A stretch of DNA of 36,004 bases from Methylotenera sp. Its GTDB lineage: Bacteria; Pseudomonadota; Gammaproteobacteria; Burkholderiales; Methylophilaceae. The stretch covers positions 1 to 36,004 of the forward strand of contig JALRGX010000018.1 of the NCBI GenBank assembly GCA_023259635.1, read 5' to 3'. Below, piece by piece: positions 7,650 to 18,280 of this stretch (position 1 is the first letter of the stretch; every line of letters starts with the position of its first letter). The notes below the pieces were generated by a model. That model made no database searches, was not told where the DNA came from, and saw only the letters and a list, made by a program, of their open reading frames with translations. Position numbers and translations under genes: made by a program.

Positions 7650-8027
7650 TTACATCGTGTGTGTAGGACGTGATGATCTCAGAACATTTCCTAAAAGCGC
7701 TTCAATTTTATTACGGGCTTCCTGTCCGCCGTTTTTTTCGTGAAACTGAACCCCTATGCCCTGAGGCTTGCTGCCTTGGGTGGCTGGTGTAATCCATACT
7801 ACATGACCTACTACTTTCAGCTTCATAGGGTCATCCAGCAAGCTTAACAGCATGAAAACTTCTTCCCCCATTTTGAAGGGTTTGTTTGTAGGGATGAACA
7901 AGCCGCCACCTGCTAAAAAAGGCATATAGGCCGCATACAATGCAACCTTTTCTTTAATTGCCAGTGAAAGGACCCCTGGCTTCAGGTTACCTACCATTTT
8001 GCTATCGTCTTGTATGTTTTCGGGCAT
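7650..8027 (-). CDS. PilZ domain protein
   Basis: PilZ-like sequence with FIPTNKPFKMGEEVFMLLSLLDDPMKLKVVGHVVWITP; conserved position between tatD and holB. Confidence 0.85.
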   Translation of the reverse strand: MPENIQDDSKMVGNLKPGVLSLAIKEKVALYAAYMPFLAGGGLFIPTNKPFKMGEEVFMLLSLLDDPMKLKVVGHVVWITPATQGSKPQGIGVQFHEKNGGQEARNKIEALLGNVLRSSRPTHTM

Positions 8028-8071
8028 AATTTTTTATTTCTTGAATAGCAGGTTAAACAAATAAACAGATA

Positions 8072-9082
8072 TCAGGATTGAAAAACCTTTGTATATTCAA
8101 CAAGAAGGCTTTCCATTTGTAACTCATGATTCAACGGATGCGCCGCTAACTTGCGAAGCTCGTTGGTTTTCTTTTGCAAATCGAATAGTCTCCCCAAGTT
8201 TACCTTGTCTGCCAGCGATTGCAAAGCACGAACATGCTGTATGTGATATCTGGCCTGATGACCTAGTTTCACTGCCACAATATCATACAACCATTTCTGG
8301 ATTGCTATCACACCGGACTCTACTGAACTGGCAATCAGTATGGGAGCTGCCGCATGGGGCTCTATCTTGTGGCCCAGCGCCAAGTGCTTCCAAACATCAG
8401 ATAGCTGATTGAATTGTGCTTGATCCGTCAAAACCTTGATAGGAGAACCCTCAAGGTAAGCTAATTGCTGCTCCGGGTTCTTTACCCCTTTCATACGCAG
8501 CCATGCCATTGCTTGTGCTGCATCCGGTACCGGCATGTTTATTTTATGGCATCTGCTCAGGATAGTCGGAAGTAAGCGTTGTAACTGATGGGAAATTAAT
8601 ATAAAAATCACTCCCGGCGCAGGTTCTTCCAGCATTTTTAACAATGCATTGGCAGAAGCCTGATTCAATGCTTCTGCAGGGTTAATCAACACTATACGCA
8701 AGCCACTGGTTTGATGACTGGATAAACTTAAAAAGTCACTTAGCTCACGAATCTGGGCAATGGAAATCTGCGTTTTTTTCCTGGTCTTTTTTGCTGCCGG
8801 CGACTCGTCATCAGTGCCGCTTTCCTGTTCAGTGCTCACTAAACGGAAATCAGGATGGCTTTCATCATTAAACCAGTGACAGCTTGGACACGTATTACAT
8901 GCATGCCCACTTTCATCGGTATTAGGGCATAACAGCGCCTGGCTGAATCTTAATGCGAAATCGTATTTGCCAATACCGGTACGTCCGTGCATTAAAAATG
9001 CATGGTGCAGCTTCTGGCGACCCTGGCTCAGGTTCTGCCAAAGCTTGTTTTGCCATGGATATATCTCATTAAAATTATTCAT
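8072..9082 (-). CDS. holB: DNA polymerase III subunit delta'
   Basis: HAFLMHGRTGIGKYDFALRFSQALLC, CNTCPSCHWF, NALLKMLEEPAPGVIFILISHQ; next to tmk. Confidence 0.93.
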   Translation of the reverse strand: MNNFNEIYPWQNKLWQNLSQGRQKLHHAFLMHGRTGIGKYDFALRFSQALLCPNTDESGHACNTCPSCHWFNDESHPDFRLVSTEQESGTDDESPAAKKTRKKTQISIAQIRELSDFLSLSSHQTSGLRIVLINPAEALNQASANALLKMLEEPAPGVIFILISHQLQRLLPTILSRCHKINMPVPDAAQAMAWLRMKGVKNPEQQLAYLEGSPIKVLTDQAQFNQLSDVWKHLALGHKIEPHAAAPILIASSVESGVIAIQKWLYDIVAVKLGHQARYHIQHVRALQSLADKVNLGRLFDLQKKTNELRKLAAHPLNHELQMESLLVEYTKVFQS

Positions 9083-9087
9083 ATAAA

Positions 9088-9693
9088 TTATATGGTTGCA
9101 ATGATATATTTAACCATTTCAGCAACTTCTTCTAAAGACTTGCTGGCATCGATAACTCTGAATCTTTGTGGGTTTTTGCTTGCGCGCTCTAAATAAGCGT
9201 TGCGAATTTTTGTAAAAAAATCTACTGATTCGCGCTCAAATTTGTCCGGGCTACGTGCACCGGCTAGCCTTGCTATGCTGACTTCAACCGGCACATCGAA
9301 TAAAAGCGTAAGGTCTGGTTGCAAACCTTCCTGCACCCATTGTTCTAAGATTTCTATTTTATCCGCTGGTACGCCTTTTGCACCACTCTGATATGCGAAA
9401 GTGGCATCTGTAAAGCGGTCTGAAAGTACATAAGCCCCTCTTGCCAGTGCAGGTACAATTACATTGGCGATATGTTCTCGCCGTGCTGCAAACATTAGTA
9501 AGGTTTCGGTTTCCGCATGCATTGCCTCATGCAGCAGTAATTCACGCAAGCGTTCACCCAAGGGGGTGCCGCCTGGCTCACGCGTAGATACCACCTCTCG
9601 CCCATGGGCTTTAAGCATTTCAATGATAGTGGGAATATGGGTGCTCTTACCCGCGCCATCCATGCCTTCCAGAGTAATAAATTTTGCTGTCAT
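9088..9693 (-). CDS. tmk: Thymidylate kinase
   Basis: [50 protein letters not shown]. Confidence 0.96.
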   Translation of the reverse strand: MTAKFITLEGMDGAGKSTHIPTIIEMLKAHGREVVSTREPGGTPLGERLRELLLHEAMHAETETLLMFAARREHIANVIVPALARGAYVLSDRFTDATFAYQSGAKGVPADKIEILEQWVQEGLQPDLTLLFDVPVEVSIARLAGARSPDKFERESVDFFTKIRNAYLERASKNPQRFRVIDASKSLEEVAEMVKYIIATI

Positions 9694-9697
9694 AAGC

Positions 9698-10699
9698 TTA
9701 CTTTTTTAACTGATATTTAACGACGGCACGATTATGCTCGTCCAGGTTGCTGGAAAATGCATGGCTACCATCGCCCTTGCCTACGAAATAGAGTGCTTTG
9801 GTGTTGGCAGGATGCAAGGCCGCCTCAATTGCGGCCAAGCCTGGCATGGCGATAGGCGTTGGAGGTAAGCCGCTGCGCGTATATGTATTATAGGGTGTAT
9901 CAATTGACAGGTCTTTTTTACGAATATTGCCATCAAACCTCATACCCATACCGTAAATTACTGTCGGATCAGTCTGTAAACGCATACCTAAACGCAACCT
10001 GTTAACAAAAACACCGGCAATCATTGGCCGCTCACTGGCTTTACCAGTCTCTTTTTCAATAATAGAGGCCATTACCAAAGCTTGGTAGCTGTTTTTATAA
10101 GGCAAGTCCGGGGCCCTGCCCTGCCATGCTTTCTCTAGCTTTGATTGCATCGCATTGTAGCTGGTTTTAAGTAACTCAATATCCGTAGTATTCCGGTCAA
10201 AATAAAAAGTATCCGGAAAGAACAGGCCCTCAGCAGCACTGTAAGGTGAGCTTATTAACTTCAGAATCTCTGCCTCAGGTAATCCGGCAATGGTTTGCTT
10301 GACGGCATCATTGACAGCCAGTTTCTGACGCATCTGTTCAAAAGTGCGTCCTTCGATAAACGTAATACTACCCTGCGTCGTTTTGCCATGATTCAATGAC
10401 AACAATAACTGATAAGGAGATATGTTCTTGTTAAGCGTATAACTGCCAGCTTGCAGATATTGCTCTTTATGTAACAGTTTTGCCAGAAATATAAACCGCC
10501 AAGGCTCTTTTAATACCCCTTGTGCTACTAACTGGTTGGCTATGCTTTTAAGGCCGCTCTTGGGCTGAATCACGACTTCCTGGCTACTGGGCCGCAGTTT
10601 CAATGGATAAATCGCATAATAAACAAACCACCCACTTAGCAATACGGTACTGATGATGGATACCGTAATCCATTTCTTAATGTGTTTAATCATTTGCAA
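9698..10699 (-). CDS. mltG: Endolytic murein transglycosylase MltG (YceG-like)
   Basis: [62 protein letters not shown]. Confidence 0.95.
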   Translation of the reverse strand: MQMIKHIKKWITVSIISTVLLSGWFVYYAIYPLKLRPSSQEVVIQPKSGLKSIANQLVAQGVLKEPWRFIFLAKLLHKEQYLQAGSYTLNKNISPYQLLLSLNHGKTTQGSITFIEGRTFEQMRQKLAVNDAVKQTIAGLPEAEILKLISSPYSAAEGLFFPDTFYFDRNTTDIELLKTSYNAMQSKLEKAWQGRAPDLPYKNSYQALVMASIIEKETGKASERPMIAGVFVNRLRLGMRLQTDPTVIYGMGMRFDGNIRKKDLSIDTPYNTYTRSGLPPTPIAMPGLAAIEAALHPANTKALYFVGKGDGSHAFSSNLDEHNRAVVKYQLKK

Positions 10700-11528
10700 C
10701 TATATTTCTTATTTTTGCAGCCAAATCCTGTTGAGGCCAGATTTTATTATTGATTTTAGTTACCTGAAAGGCACCGAAAAGACTATTACAGATAATAACT
10801 TCATCGGCTTGTAACAGTTCATCTAAAGTTAAGGTTTGAACCAGAATATTTAAATCAAGCACACCACCTAAGCCAAGTATATGTTGCCTGGTGATACCAG
10901 ATACACCACAAACACTCAGATCCGGTGTAACCAGTTCGCTGCCGAATCGGGCAAACACATTACTCATCGTGCATTCAATTACATTGCCTGACGAATCTAA
11001 AAGCAAACCGTCAAATATAAAATCTTCACGCCATTCCATGCGTGCAAGCACATTCTCGAGACGGTTTAAATGTTTAATACCTGCAAGTTTTGTCTGTGCG
11101 GCTAGCCTGATGTCACAAACATGTAATTGCACACCTTTATTATAGTTAGACGCCTCGTAATGCGGGAACCCAGACTTGATAACCACCCTGGTGGGAATTG
11201 TGATTGTAGGGGGCGCATACCCCCTTTCTCCCTCACCCCGGGTAATAACGATTTTGGCAACCTGAATTAAATCGTCAGAAAAAAGCTCTTTTTTAAACAA
11301 TTTCTGTAGGTCGCCCATCAGTAATTCTGCACTTGGGCAGACGATACCAATAGCGGCACAATCAGCTACCAGTTTCTGGTAATGAAATGGCCAGTTTACG
11401 GGTAATCCGTTGTGCATCTTCATGGTGCGAAAAACACCGTCACCATATGTAAAACCACGGTCAGAAACAGAAATTGTCTGCTCGAAGCTTCCATTTACGA
11501 GATAGGAATGATTACGTATCATAGCCAT
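10686..11528 (-). CDS. pabC: Aminodeoxychorismate lyase (class IV aminotransferase)
   Basis: ISVSDRGFTYGDGVFRTM, GIKHLNRLENVLARMEW, CTMSNVFARFG; overlaps mltG. Confidence 0.9.
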   Translation of the reverse strand: MAMIRNHSYLVNGSFEQTISVSDRGFTYGDGVFRTMKMHNGLPVNWPFHYQKLVADCAAIGIVCPSAELLMGDLQKLFKKELFSDDLIQVAKIVITRGEGERGYAPPTITIPTRVVIKSGFPHYEASNYNKGVQLHVCDIRLAAQTKLAGIKHLNRLENVLARMEWREDFIFDGLLLDSSGNVIECTMSNVFARFGSELVTPDLSVCGVSGITRQHILGLGGVLDLNILVQTLTLDELLQADEVIICNSLFGAFQVTKINNKIWPQQDLAAKIRNIVAND

Positions 11529-11585
11529 AATTAAACCATAGCATCTTCGAATTAACTACTGAAAGCGCCAGTAGTTATAAAGAAA

Positions 11586-11615
11586 AAAGCCCGCTTACAA
11601 TGAGGTGCGGGCTTT
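11586..11615 (-). terminator. Intrinsic terminator downstream of fabF
   Basis: AAAGCCCGC / GCGGGCTTT stem followed on the minus strand by TTTTTTC-type sequence. Confidence 0.7.
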
Positions 11616-11643
11616 TAAAAGTTATATATCAGCGAAGCTGTAT

Positions 11644-12876
11644 TTATATTTTTTTAAATACCAGGCTGCCATTAGTACCGCCAAAGCCAAAGTTGTTTTT
11701 CAGCGCATATTCAATTTTCATGTCACGCGCAGTATTCGCACAGAAATCCAGGTCACATTCAGGATCCTGATTGAATATATTAATGGTTGGTGGCGAAATC
11801 TGGTTATGTACAGAAAGTACTGTAAATACAGACTCTAAACCACCAGCACCGCCAAGCAAGTGACCAGTCATGGATTTTGTGGAATTCACAACCAGGTTAT
11901 ATGAATGTTCACCAAATGCAGCTTTGATTGCATTGGTTTCATTGGCATCTCCTAATGGAGTAGATGTGCCATGAGCATTCACAAACTGGACTTGATCAGG
12001 ATTAACGCCTGCATTCTGCATGGCATTGCGCATGGAGCGGCGTGGCCCATCCATATTAGGTGCGGTCATATGATATGCATCAGCACTCATGCCGTAGCCG
12101 CTGAGTTCCGCATAGATTTTTGCACCACGTTTTTTTGCATGCTCATACTCTTCAAGCACTAGAACACCTGCACCCTCACCTATAACAAAACCATCACGGT
12201 CTTTATCCCATGGACGACTCGCTGTAGCCGGGTCATCGTTTCGCGTTGACAATGCGCGTGAAGCAGCAAAACCACCAACACTCAAGCGTGTAATCGCAGC
12301 TTCTGCGCCGCCGGCAACCATCACATCTGCATCACCGTACTCAATCATGCGTGATGCATCGCCAATAGAGTGTGTGCCCGTTGTACAAGCGGTCACTATC
12401 GCAACATTCGGGCCTTTAAAACCAAACATGATTGATAAATTACCGGAAATCATGTTGATAATAGTGCCGGGAATAAAGAATGGTGAAATCTTGCGTGGGC
12501 CTGATGCCTGATAAAGCAAGTCAGTATCCTCAATAAACTGCATACCGCCAATACCAGAACCGATAGAAACGCCAATGCGCTCTGCATTTTCTTCTGTTGC
12601 GACGATACCGGAATCTTTAACTGCTTCGATAGCTGCAGCCAGACCGTATTGAATGAATGTATCCATCCGCCTGGCGTCTTTAGCAGGAATGAAATCTTCA
12701 GCATTAAAGTCTTTCACTTCACCAGCAATGGTAGAAGTAAATGCACTTGCATCGAACTTTGTAATTTGTGTGATGCCGGATTTACCAGCAATAAGATTGT
12801 CCCAAGCTGTTTTTACACCGATTCCAACAGGTGAAACAACGCCAAGGCCAGTAACGACAACTCTACGTTTGGACAT
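11644..12876 (-). CDS. fabF: Beta-ketoacyl-ACP synthase II
   Basis: [63 protein letters not shown]. Likely start 12876 rather than 12897. Confidence 0.97.
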   Translation of the reverse strand: MSKRRVVVTGLGVVSPVGIGVKTAWDNLIAGKSGITQITKFDASAFTSTIAGEVKDFNAEDFIPAKDARRMDTFIQYGLAAAIEAVKDSGIVATEENAERIGVSIGSGIGGMQFIEDTDLLYQASGPRKISPFFIPGTIINMISGNLSIMFGFKGPNVAIVTACTTGTHSIGDASRMIEYGDADVMVAGGAEAAITRLSVGGFAASRALSTRNDDPATASRPWDKDRDGFVIGEGAGVLVLEEYEHAKKRGAKIYAELSGYGMSADAYHMTAPNMDGPRRSMRNAMQNAGVNPDQVQFVNAHGTSTPLGDANETNAIKAAFGEHSYNLVVNSTKSMTGHLLGGAGGLESVFTVLSVHNQISPPTINIFNQDPECDLDFCANTARDMKIEYALKNNFGFGGTNGSLVFKKI

Positions 12877-12918
12877 AAGATAAAGTCTCGAAGACAAGAT
12901 TAAGAAACAAAAAGGAAA

Positions 12919-12950
12919 AAGCAGTAAACCCGTAATCGGGTTTACTGCTT
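12919..12950 (-). terminator. Perfect 14-bp hairpin between acpP and fabF, probable partial terminator
   Basis: AAGCAGTAAACCCG TAAT CGGGTTTACTGCTT, followed on the minus strand by TTTCCTTTTTG. Confidence 0.65.
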
Positions 12951-12960
12951 AAATTTGGAT

Positions 12961-13197
12961 TTATTTGAGGTTAGTATTGATGTAATCAATCGCTAATTGA
13001 ACTGTAGTAATTTTTTCTGCTTCTTCATCAGGAATTTCGCAGTCAAATTCTTCTTCTAGCGCCATTACCAACTCTACTGTATCCAATGAGTCAGCTCCCA
13101 AATCATCTACAAATGATGATGTGTTTTTTACATCAGCTTCATTTGCACCTAGTTGTTCAGCAACAATTTTTTTAACGCGTTGTTCGATGTCAGACAT
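12961..13197 (-). CDS. acpP: Acyl carrier protein
   Basis: [17 protein letters not shown]...[35 protein letters not shown]. Confidence 0.98.
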   Translation of the reverse strand: MSDIEQRVKKIVAEQLGANEADVKNTSSFVDDLGADSLDTVELVMALEEEFDCEIPDEEAEKITTVQLAIDYINTNLK

Positions 13198-13325
13198 CTA
13201 ATTACCCCTTTTATAAAAAATAGCTTGGTTCAGCTAAGTCAGTATTCTACCAAAACTAAACAATAATACAAAAAACTTAATCACTACTTTAAACCATATT
13301 CAGCCCATTTTAAAGCTGAATAATG

Positions 13326-14066
13326 CTACACCATTAACATGCCACCATTGACGTGTATGGTTTCACCCGTAATATAGGCTGCCCCTGGTGAAGCCAGGAA
13401 TGCTACTGTAGCTGCAATTTCCTTTACTGAGCCCAGGCGGCCTACCGGAATACGCGCCAGCATTTTTGTGGTGATATCTTCAGGCAGTTCCGCAGTCATA
13501 TCCGTTTCAATAAAGCCTGGTGCCACGCAGTTAACGGTAATGCCACGACTACCCACCTCTGCTGCCAGGGATTTGGTAAAGCCGGTCATACCCGCTTTGG
13601 CTGCTGCATAATTTGTTTGGCCAGCATTGCCCATGTGACCTACTACCGATGAAATGCTGATAATGCGCCCTGTACGCGCTTTCATCATCGGGCGCAACAC
13701 TGCCTGGCTCATGCGGTAAACTGATGTCAGATTGGTGCTTAATACCGCATCCCAGTCTTCATCTTTCATGCGCATCAGTAATGTATCGCGTGTAATACCG
13801 GCATTATTTACCAGCACGCTAACATCACCATATTTTTCACTGATGGATTTTAATGTGGCATCAATTTGTGCAGCATCATTTACATCCAAAGCCATGCCCT
13901 CGCCTTTGATGCCTGCAGCAGCCAACGCAGAGGAAATAGAAGATGCGCCATTTTCTGACGTGGCTGTTCCAATCACTGTTGCGCCTTGTTTGCCTAGTTC
14001 GGTTGCAATGGCAGCGCCAATACCACGACTAGCGCCGGTAACTAAAACAATTTGTCCAGTTAACAT
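13326..14066 (-). CDS. fabG: 3-oxoacyl-ACP reductase
   Basis: VTGASRGIGAAIA, NNAGITRDTLLMRMKDEDWDAV, YAAAKAGMTGFTKSLA. Confidence 0.97.
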   Translation of the reverse strand: MLTGQIVLVTGASRGIGAAIATELGKQGATVIGTATSENGASSISSALAAAGIKGEGMALDVNDAAQIDATLKSISEKYGDVSVLVNNAGITRDTLLMRMKDEDWDAVLSTNLTSVYRMSQAVLRPMMKARTGRIISISSVVGHMGNAGQTNYAAAKAGMTGFTKSLAAEVGSRGITVNCVAPGFIETDMTAELPEDITTKMLARIPVGRLGSVKEIAATVAFLASPGAAYITGETIHVNGGMLMV

Positions 14067-14091
14067 ATTTAATCCTCTGAATATTTAGTAA

Positions 14092-15018
14092 TTAAATGGA
14101 GTTCTTTAATTCAAGCAAAGCATCATTGCTGGTTAATGCTACGCATGGTAACTCAGCCACAATACGTTTCGTGAGGCCCGCCAGCACTTTGCCTGGGCCA
14201 CATTCAGCGGTTTGCGTTACACCTTGGGCGGCAATCGCCTGCACTGTTTCAACCCAGCGCACAGGACTATACAACTGACGAACTAAAGCATCCTTGATTT
14301 TCTCACTGTCACTATATGCCGCTACATCAGCATTATGCAGCACAGGTATCTGCGGTGTATTGACCGTTACATTTTTGAGGTATTCGGCAAGTTGCAGTGC
14401 CGCCGGTTTCATCAGGGCGCAATGAGAAGGTACGCTTACAGGTAGAGGTAGCGCACGTTTGGCACCCTTGGCCTTTGCCAATTCCATGCCCCGTTCTACC
14501 GCGGCTTTATTACCGGCAATCACGACTTGTCCTGGTGAATTCAGGTTAACAGCTTCCAGCACTTCGCTTTGCGCAGCTTCTGTACAGACAGCACGTACTG
14601 TCTCATCATCCAGACCCAATATAGCGGCCATAGCGCCAACACCCGCTGGCACCGCATTCTGCATTACTTCAGCACGGTAGCGCACCAGTGGCAAGGCGTC
14701 TTTAAAAGATAGAGCGCCAGATGCCACCAATGCAGTGTATTCACCCAGGCTATGTCCGGCAAGAACGATTGGCAATCGATCTGATGTTGCATGCCAGGCA
14801 CGCCAGGTTGCCACACCTGCCGCCAGCATAATCGGTTGCGTGTTGGTAGTTTCGTTGATGCTGTCATTGGCTTCTGTAGCCATTACCCATAAATCAACAC
14901 CTAAAATATCCGAAGCTTCGGTAAAAGTGTCCCGGATGATATTTGAATCACCAAAGCCGCTCATCATGCCTACTGATTGCGAACCCTGGCCCGGAAATAA
15001 GAATGCAATATTTTTCAT
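14092..15018 (-). CDS. fabD: Malonyl-CoA:ACP transacylase
   Basis: AFLFPGQGSQSVGM, AGHSLGEYTALVASGAL. Confidence 0.97.
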   Translation of the reverse strand: MKNIAFLFPGQGSQSVGMMSGFGDSNIIRDTFTEASDILGVDLWVMATEANDSINETTNTQPIMLAAGVATWRAWHATSDRLPIVLAGHSLGEYTALVASGALSFKDALPLVRYRAEVMQNAVPAGVGAMAAILGLDDETVRAVCTEAAQSEVLEAVNLNSPGQVVIAGNKAAVERGMELAKAKGAKRALPLPVSVPSHCALMKPAALQLAEYLKNVTVNTPQIPVLHNADVAAYSDSEKIKDALVRQLYSPVRWVETVQAIAAQGVTQTAECGPGKVLAGLTKRIVAELPCVALTSNDALLELKNSI

Positions 15019-15055
15019 AAATTACTTTATATAAGTTATATAACTATTTGAATAA

Positions 15056-16012
15056 TCAATATTTAATTAACGCAGAACCCCATGTGAAGCCGCCACCAAA
15101 TGCTTCCATCAAGATAACATCACCACGCTTGATGCGGCCATCGCGCACTGCCGTATCAAGCGCCAAAGGGATTGAGGCTGCCGAGGTGTTGCCATGACCG
15201 TCTACAGTTACGACCACTTTATCAAGATCCATATCCAGTTTTTTAGCTGTAGCCTGCAATATGCGAATATTGGCCTGATGCGGAACCAGCCAGTCGATAT
15301 CACTTTTCTGCATACCGTTCGCATGCAGCGTCTCATCTACAATCTGGTCCAGCGTATTCACTGCCATTTTAAAAACAGCATTACCTTCCATCTTGACTGT
15401 TTTGTCACCATCCTGCTTTGAAACGCCAGCGGGTACATTCAATAATTTTTCATAGCTACCGTCAGCATGCAGATGCGTAGTAATAATGCCAGCCTCATCC
15501 GAAGCCTGCAAGATAACAGCACCTGCTCCATCACCCCATAAAATGCAATTGCTGCGATCGGTCCAGTCCGTAATTCGTGACATAGTTTCAGCGCCGATTA
15601 CCAAGGCGGTTTTAGCCGCACCGCTTTTAATCATACTATCAGCAATGCTCAATGCATATACAAAGCCGCTGCAAACAGCCTGCACATCAAAGGCTGGGCT
15701 GTTGTTTTTGATACCAAGCTGACCTTGTATCAGGCAGGCTGTACTTGGAAAGAAGCGGTCAGGTGTCGTCGTTGCAACAATGAGCAAATCAATGTGCTGC
15801 GGATCAATATCGGCAGCTTCTATTGCTTTTTTTGCTGCAGCAATTCCTAAATCACTAGTAAATTCATTACTTGCGGCGATGTGGCGCTCACGAATGCCCG
15901 TACGTGCAAAGATCCATTCATCGGTAGTGTCTACCATGCGCTCCAACTCAGCATTGGTAAGGATTTTAGCGGGCAAATAACTACCTGTGCCAGCAATTCT
16001 GGAGAATATCAT
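15056..16012 (-). CDS. fabH: Beta-ketoacyl-ACP synthase III
   Basis: [57 protein letters not shown]. Confidence 0.97.
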   Translation of the reverse strand: MIFSRIAGTGSYLPAKILTNAELERMVDTTDEWIFARTGIRERHIAASNEFTSDLGIAAAKKAIEAADIDPQHIDLLIVATTTPDRFFPSTACLIQGQLGIKNNSPAFDVQAVCSGFVYALSIADSMIKSGAAKTALVIGAETMSRITDWTDRSNCILWGDGAGAVILQASDEAGIITTHLHADGSYEKLLNVPAGVSKQDGDKTVKMEGNAVFKMAVNTLDQIVDETLHANGMQKSDIDWLVPHQANIRILQATAKKLDMDLDKVVVTVDGHGNTSAASIPLALDTAVRDGRIKRGDVILMEAFGGGFTWGSALIKY

Positions 16013-17055
16013 TGTGTATCCTGTGAAGTTTTTACAATAGGAGTTGTACGTATATGTTCGATTTCCAGCTGTTCACTGATGCGACGCAACACACCGCTAC
16101 GCGCCTCCTCGGTGGCGACATGAATTGCAGAAAGATAAGCCAGTTGGTCAGCTCCGCCATGGCTTTTTACAACAATACCGCGCAACCCCAGAAAGCTGGC
16201 ACCATTATAACGGCGAGGGTCTAAACGTTTTTTGAAGGATTTAAGTACAGGTAAAGCACAAAGTGCCATCAACTTGGTTAGCCAACTGCGCTTGAATTCC
16301 TGCGTTAGAAATTTACCCATCATATGTGCCAGGCCTTCGGTTGTTTTCAATGAAACATTACCAACAAAACCGTCACACACAACTAAATCAGTAGTGCCTT
16401 TGAAAATATCATCGCCTTCGACATTGCCGTAAAAATTCAAGTGGCTTGTTTTTAACAACTCGCCAGCTTGTTTTACAACTTCATTACCCTTAATGTCTTC
16501 TGAACCAATATTAAGCAAGCCTACGGTTGGACGTTCTTTATGCTCAACACAGCTTACCAGCATTGCCCCCATGATCGCGAACTGGTAAAGATGTTCAGGT
16601 GTGCAGTCAGCATTGGCACCTAAATCCATCATGTAAGTATTACCCTTTTCACTCGGCAGAACCGAAGCAATCGCTGGGCGATCAATGCCTGGCAAAGTTT
16701 TGAGCACAAATCGTGCTGTAGCCATTAGCGCTCCGGTATTGCCGGCACTGACGCAGGCATTAGCCTCTCCGTTTTTAACCAGGTTAATAGCCACGCGCAT
16801 AGATGAATCTTTTTTGTTTTTAAGCGCGCTCTGGGGAGATTCATCCATCGTCACGACTTCGCTTGCATGATGGATGCGCAAGCGTGGGCTTGTTGTTGTT
16901 TTTCGTGTTTTTAACTCTGATTCAATAGCGTCTTGCAAGCCAACCAATACGATATTGAGCTGGTCATCAGCCTCCAGCGCTTTTAGTGCGGCAGGAACAG
17001 TAACATGCGGACCATGATCGCCGCCCATTGCATCAATTGCGATTGTAATATCCAT
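16009..17055 (-). CDS. plsX: Phosphate acyltransferase PlsX
   Basis: [34 protein letters not shown]; 4-nt overlap with fabH. Confidence 0.96.
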   Translation of the reverse strand: MDITIAIDAMGGDHGPHVTVPAALKALEADDQLNIVLVGLQDAIESELKTRKTTTSPRLRIHHASEVVTMDESPQSALKNKKDSSMRVAINLVKNGEANACVSAGNTGALMATARFVLKTLPGIDRPAIASVLPSEKGNTYMMDLGANADCTPEHLYQFAIMGAMLVSCVEHKERPTVGLLNIGSEDIKGNEVVKQAGELLKTSHLNFYGNVEGDDIFKGTTDLVVCDGFVGNVSLKTTEGLAHMMGKFLTQEFKRSWLTKLMALCALPVLKSFKKRLDPRRYNGASFLGLRGIVVKSHGGADQLAYLSAIHVATEEARSGVLRRISEQLEIEHIRTTPIVKTSQDTQ

Positions 17056-17172
17056 GTAGCTCCATACTCACTGAATGGTAAGGTTTAGTCGAAATACTAT
17101 AAGCCAAAAACTGGCAGTATGACTACGAGATAATAATAACTATACCGTGAAAAAATTGTGCCGTTAAAACAC

Positions 17173-17204
17173 TAGCGCCGCTCCAAGTATTTGGAGCGGC
17201 GCTA
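17173..17204. repeat. Perfect 14-bp stem-loop in the rpmF-plsX intergenic region
   Basis: TAGCGCCGCTCCAA GTAT TTGGAGCGGCGCTA. Confidence 0.8.
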
Positions 17205-17277
17205 AATGATTTCTTAACTGCCGGATGAATTCAATCTAAACAGTTGCTTAAGTATTGAATTTACAGGCTAAATTAAA

Positions 17278-17457
17278 TTACTCGCCTTTTGATGGCATTA
17301 CTTTACGACCACGGTAGTAGCCGTTTGGGCTAACGTGATGACGCAAGTGTGTTTCGCCAGTGGTTGGCTCAACCGCTAATGGTGGATTTGTCAAAAAGTC
17401 ATGTGAACGGTGCATGCCACGTTTTGAAGGTGTCTTTTTGTTTTGTTGAACTGCCAT
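17278..17457 (-). CDS. rpmF: 50S ribosomal protein L32 (59 aa, missing from supplied ORF track)
   Basis: Manual translation: [59 protein letters not shown]. Confidence 0.97.
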   Translation of the reverse strand: MAVQQNKKTPSKRGMHRSHDFLTNPPLAVEPTTGETHLRHHVSPNGYYRGRKVMPSKGE

Positions 17458-17611
17458 AATAAAACTCCAATAAAATGATTAAAACATCATCTCAATTACT
17501 TACAAACCGATGCAGTTAAATGAATAGCGCATCACTAATTTAAGATACAAAAATAACTAATCCGCAATAATAATATAAAACAAAGCTTTTGTCAGCCTAA
17601 ATTAAAGCTTT

Positions 17612-18163
17612 TTATGATTTGATCAAACCCTTCAACACCGCAAACGGATTAGGTTTCTCCCCGCTTTGCATGGGCGCTTGTGTACAATCCCCTTCATGGG
17701 CCGGGGCAATTGGCATTGCCATAATGATTTCATCCTCAATGAGCGCCAGCAAATCCATAGCTTGACTGGCCTCCTGCAGGTCGTACCCGTCATCATCTTC
17801 AAGCGCTTCAGCATCAACATCACTTACACCTGCATCACTGATCAAATAATTAAAATCCAGACTTAAATTAAGTGGCATTTGTTCCAGGCAGCGCTGGCAA
17901 TAAGTGGTCAGGTCTGCATTTAATGTGAGATGTAAAAAATGCTGCCCAAGTACATTGGTTTCACCATTCAGGGAAAAATTAATAACATTGCCATCTTGCA
18001 AGGAATTTTTATTGCTGGCAGACAAATCGTCATGCGGCGCTTGCGATGCTAGCAGCTCAGCAAGCCTGGGGCATTCTGCAAGAGACAATGCGCCTGCAAG
18101 ATGCTCGTTTCTTTTGGCAAAGGCTACGTTATCTATCAGCAATGGATGGGTACTCATTTTCAA
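17612..18163 (-). CDS. YceD/DUF177 family protein
   Basis: LTTYCQRCLEQMPLNLSLDFNYLI and acidic EALEDDDGYDLQEASQAMDLLALIEDEIIMAMPIAPAHEGDC; upstream of rpmF as is usual. Confidence 0.9.
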   Translation of the reverse strand: MKMSTHPLLIDNVAFAKRNEHLAGALSLAECPRLAELLASQAPHDDLSASNKNSLQDGNVINFSLNGETNVLGQHFLHLTLNADLTTYCQRCLEQMPLNLSLDFNYLISDAGVSDVDAEALEDDDGYDLQEASQAMDLLALIEDEIIMAMPIAPAHEGDCTQAPMQSGEKPNPFAVLKGLIKS

Positions 18164-18217
18164 TGCTCACTGTGAATTAAAATGTAAATTATTGCACTTA
18201 AATTTAGTGCTGGGGAT

Positions 18218-18245
18218 TTGGCTATCAGCCAGCACATGCTACAAT
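18218..18245 (+). promoter_or_regulatory. Sigma70-like promoter for the carboxylase operon
   Basis: TTGGCT (18218-18223), 16-nt spacer, TACAAT (18240-18245). Confidence 0.45.
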
Positions 18246-18280
18246 TATGCGGTTTTTGTATTAAATTTAAGGTTTACTAC

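Noticed and set aside
17612-17823. 63-aa ORF inside yceD in another frame
   Set aside because: Embedded in a recognisable YceD coding sequence with compositionally biased translation.
18218-18280. TTG start at 18218 for the biotin carboxylase
   Set aside because: Extra 21 aa do not match the family and overlap promoter-like sequence; VFKKILVANRGE at the GTG 18281 is the normal N-terminus.
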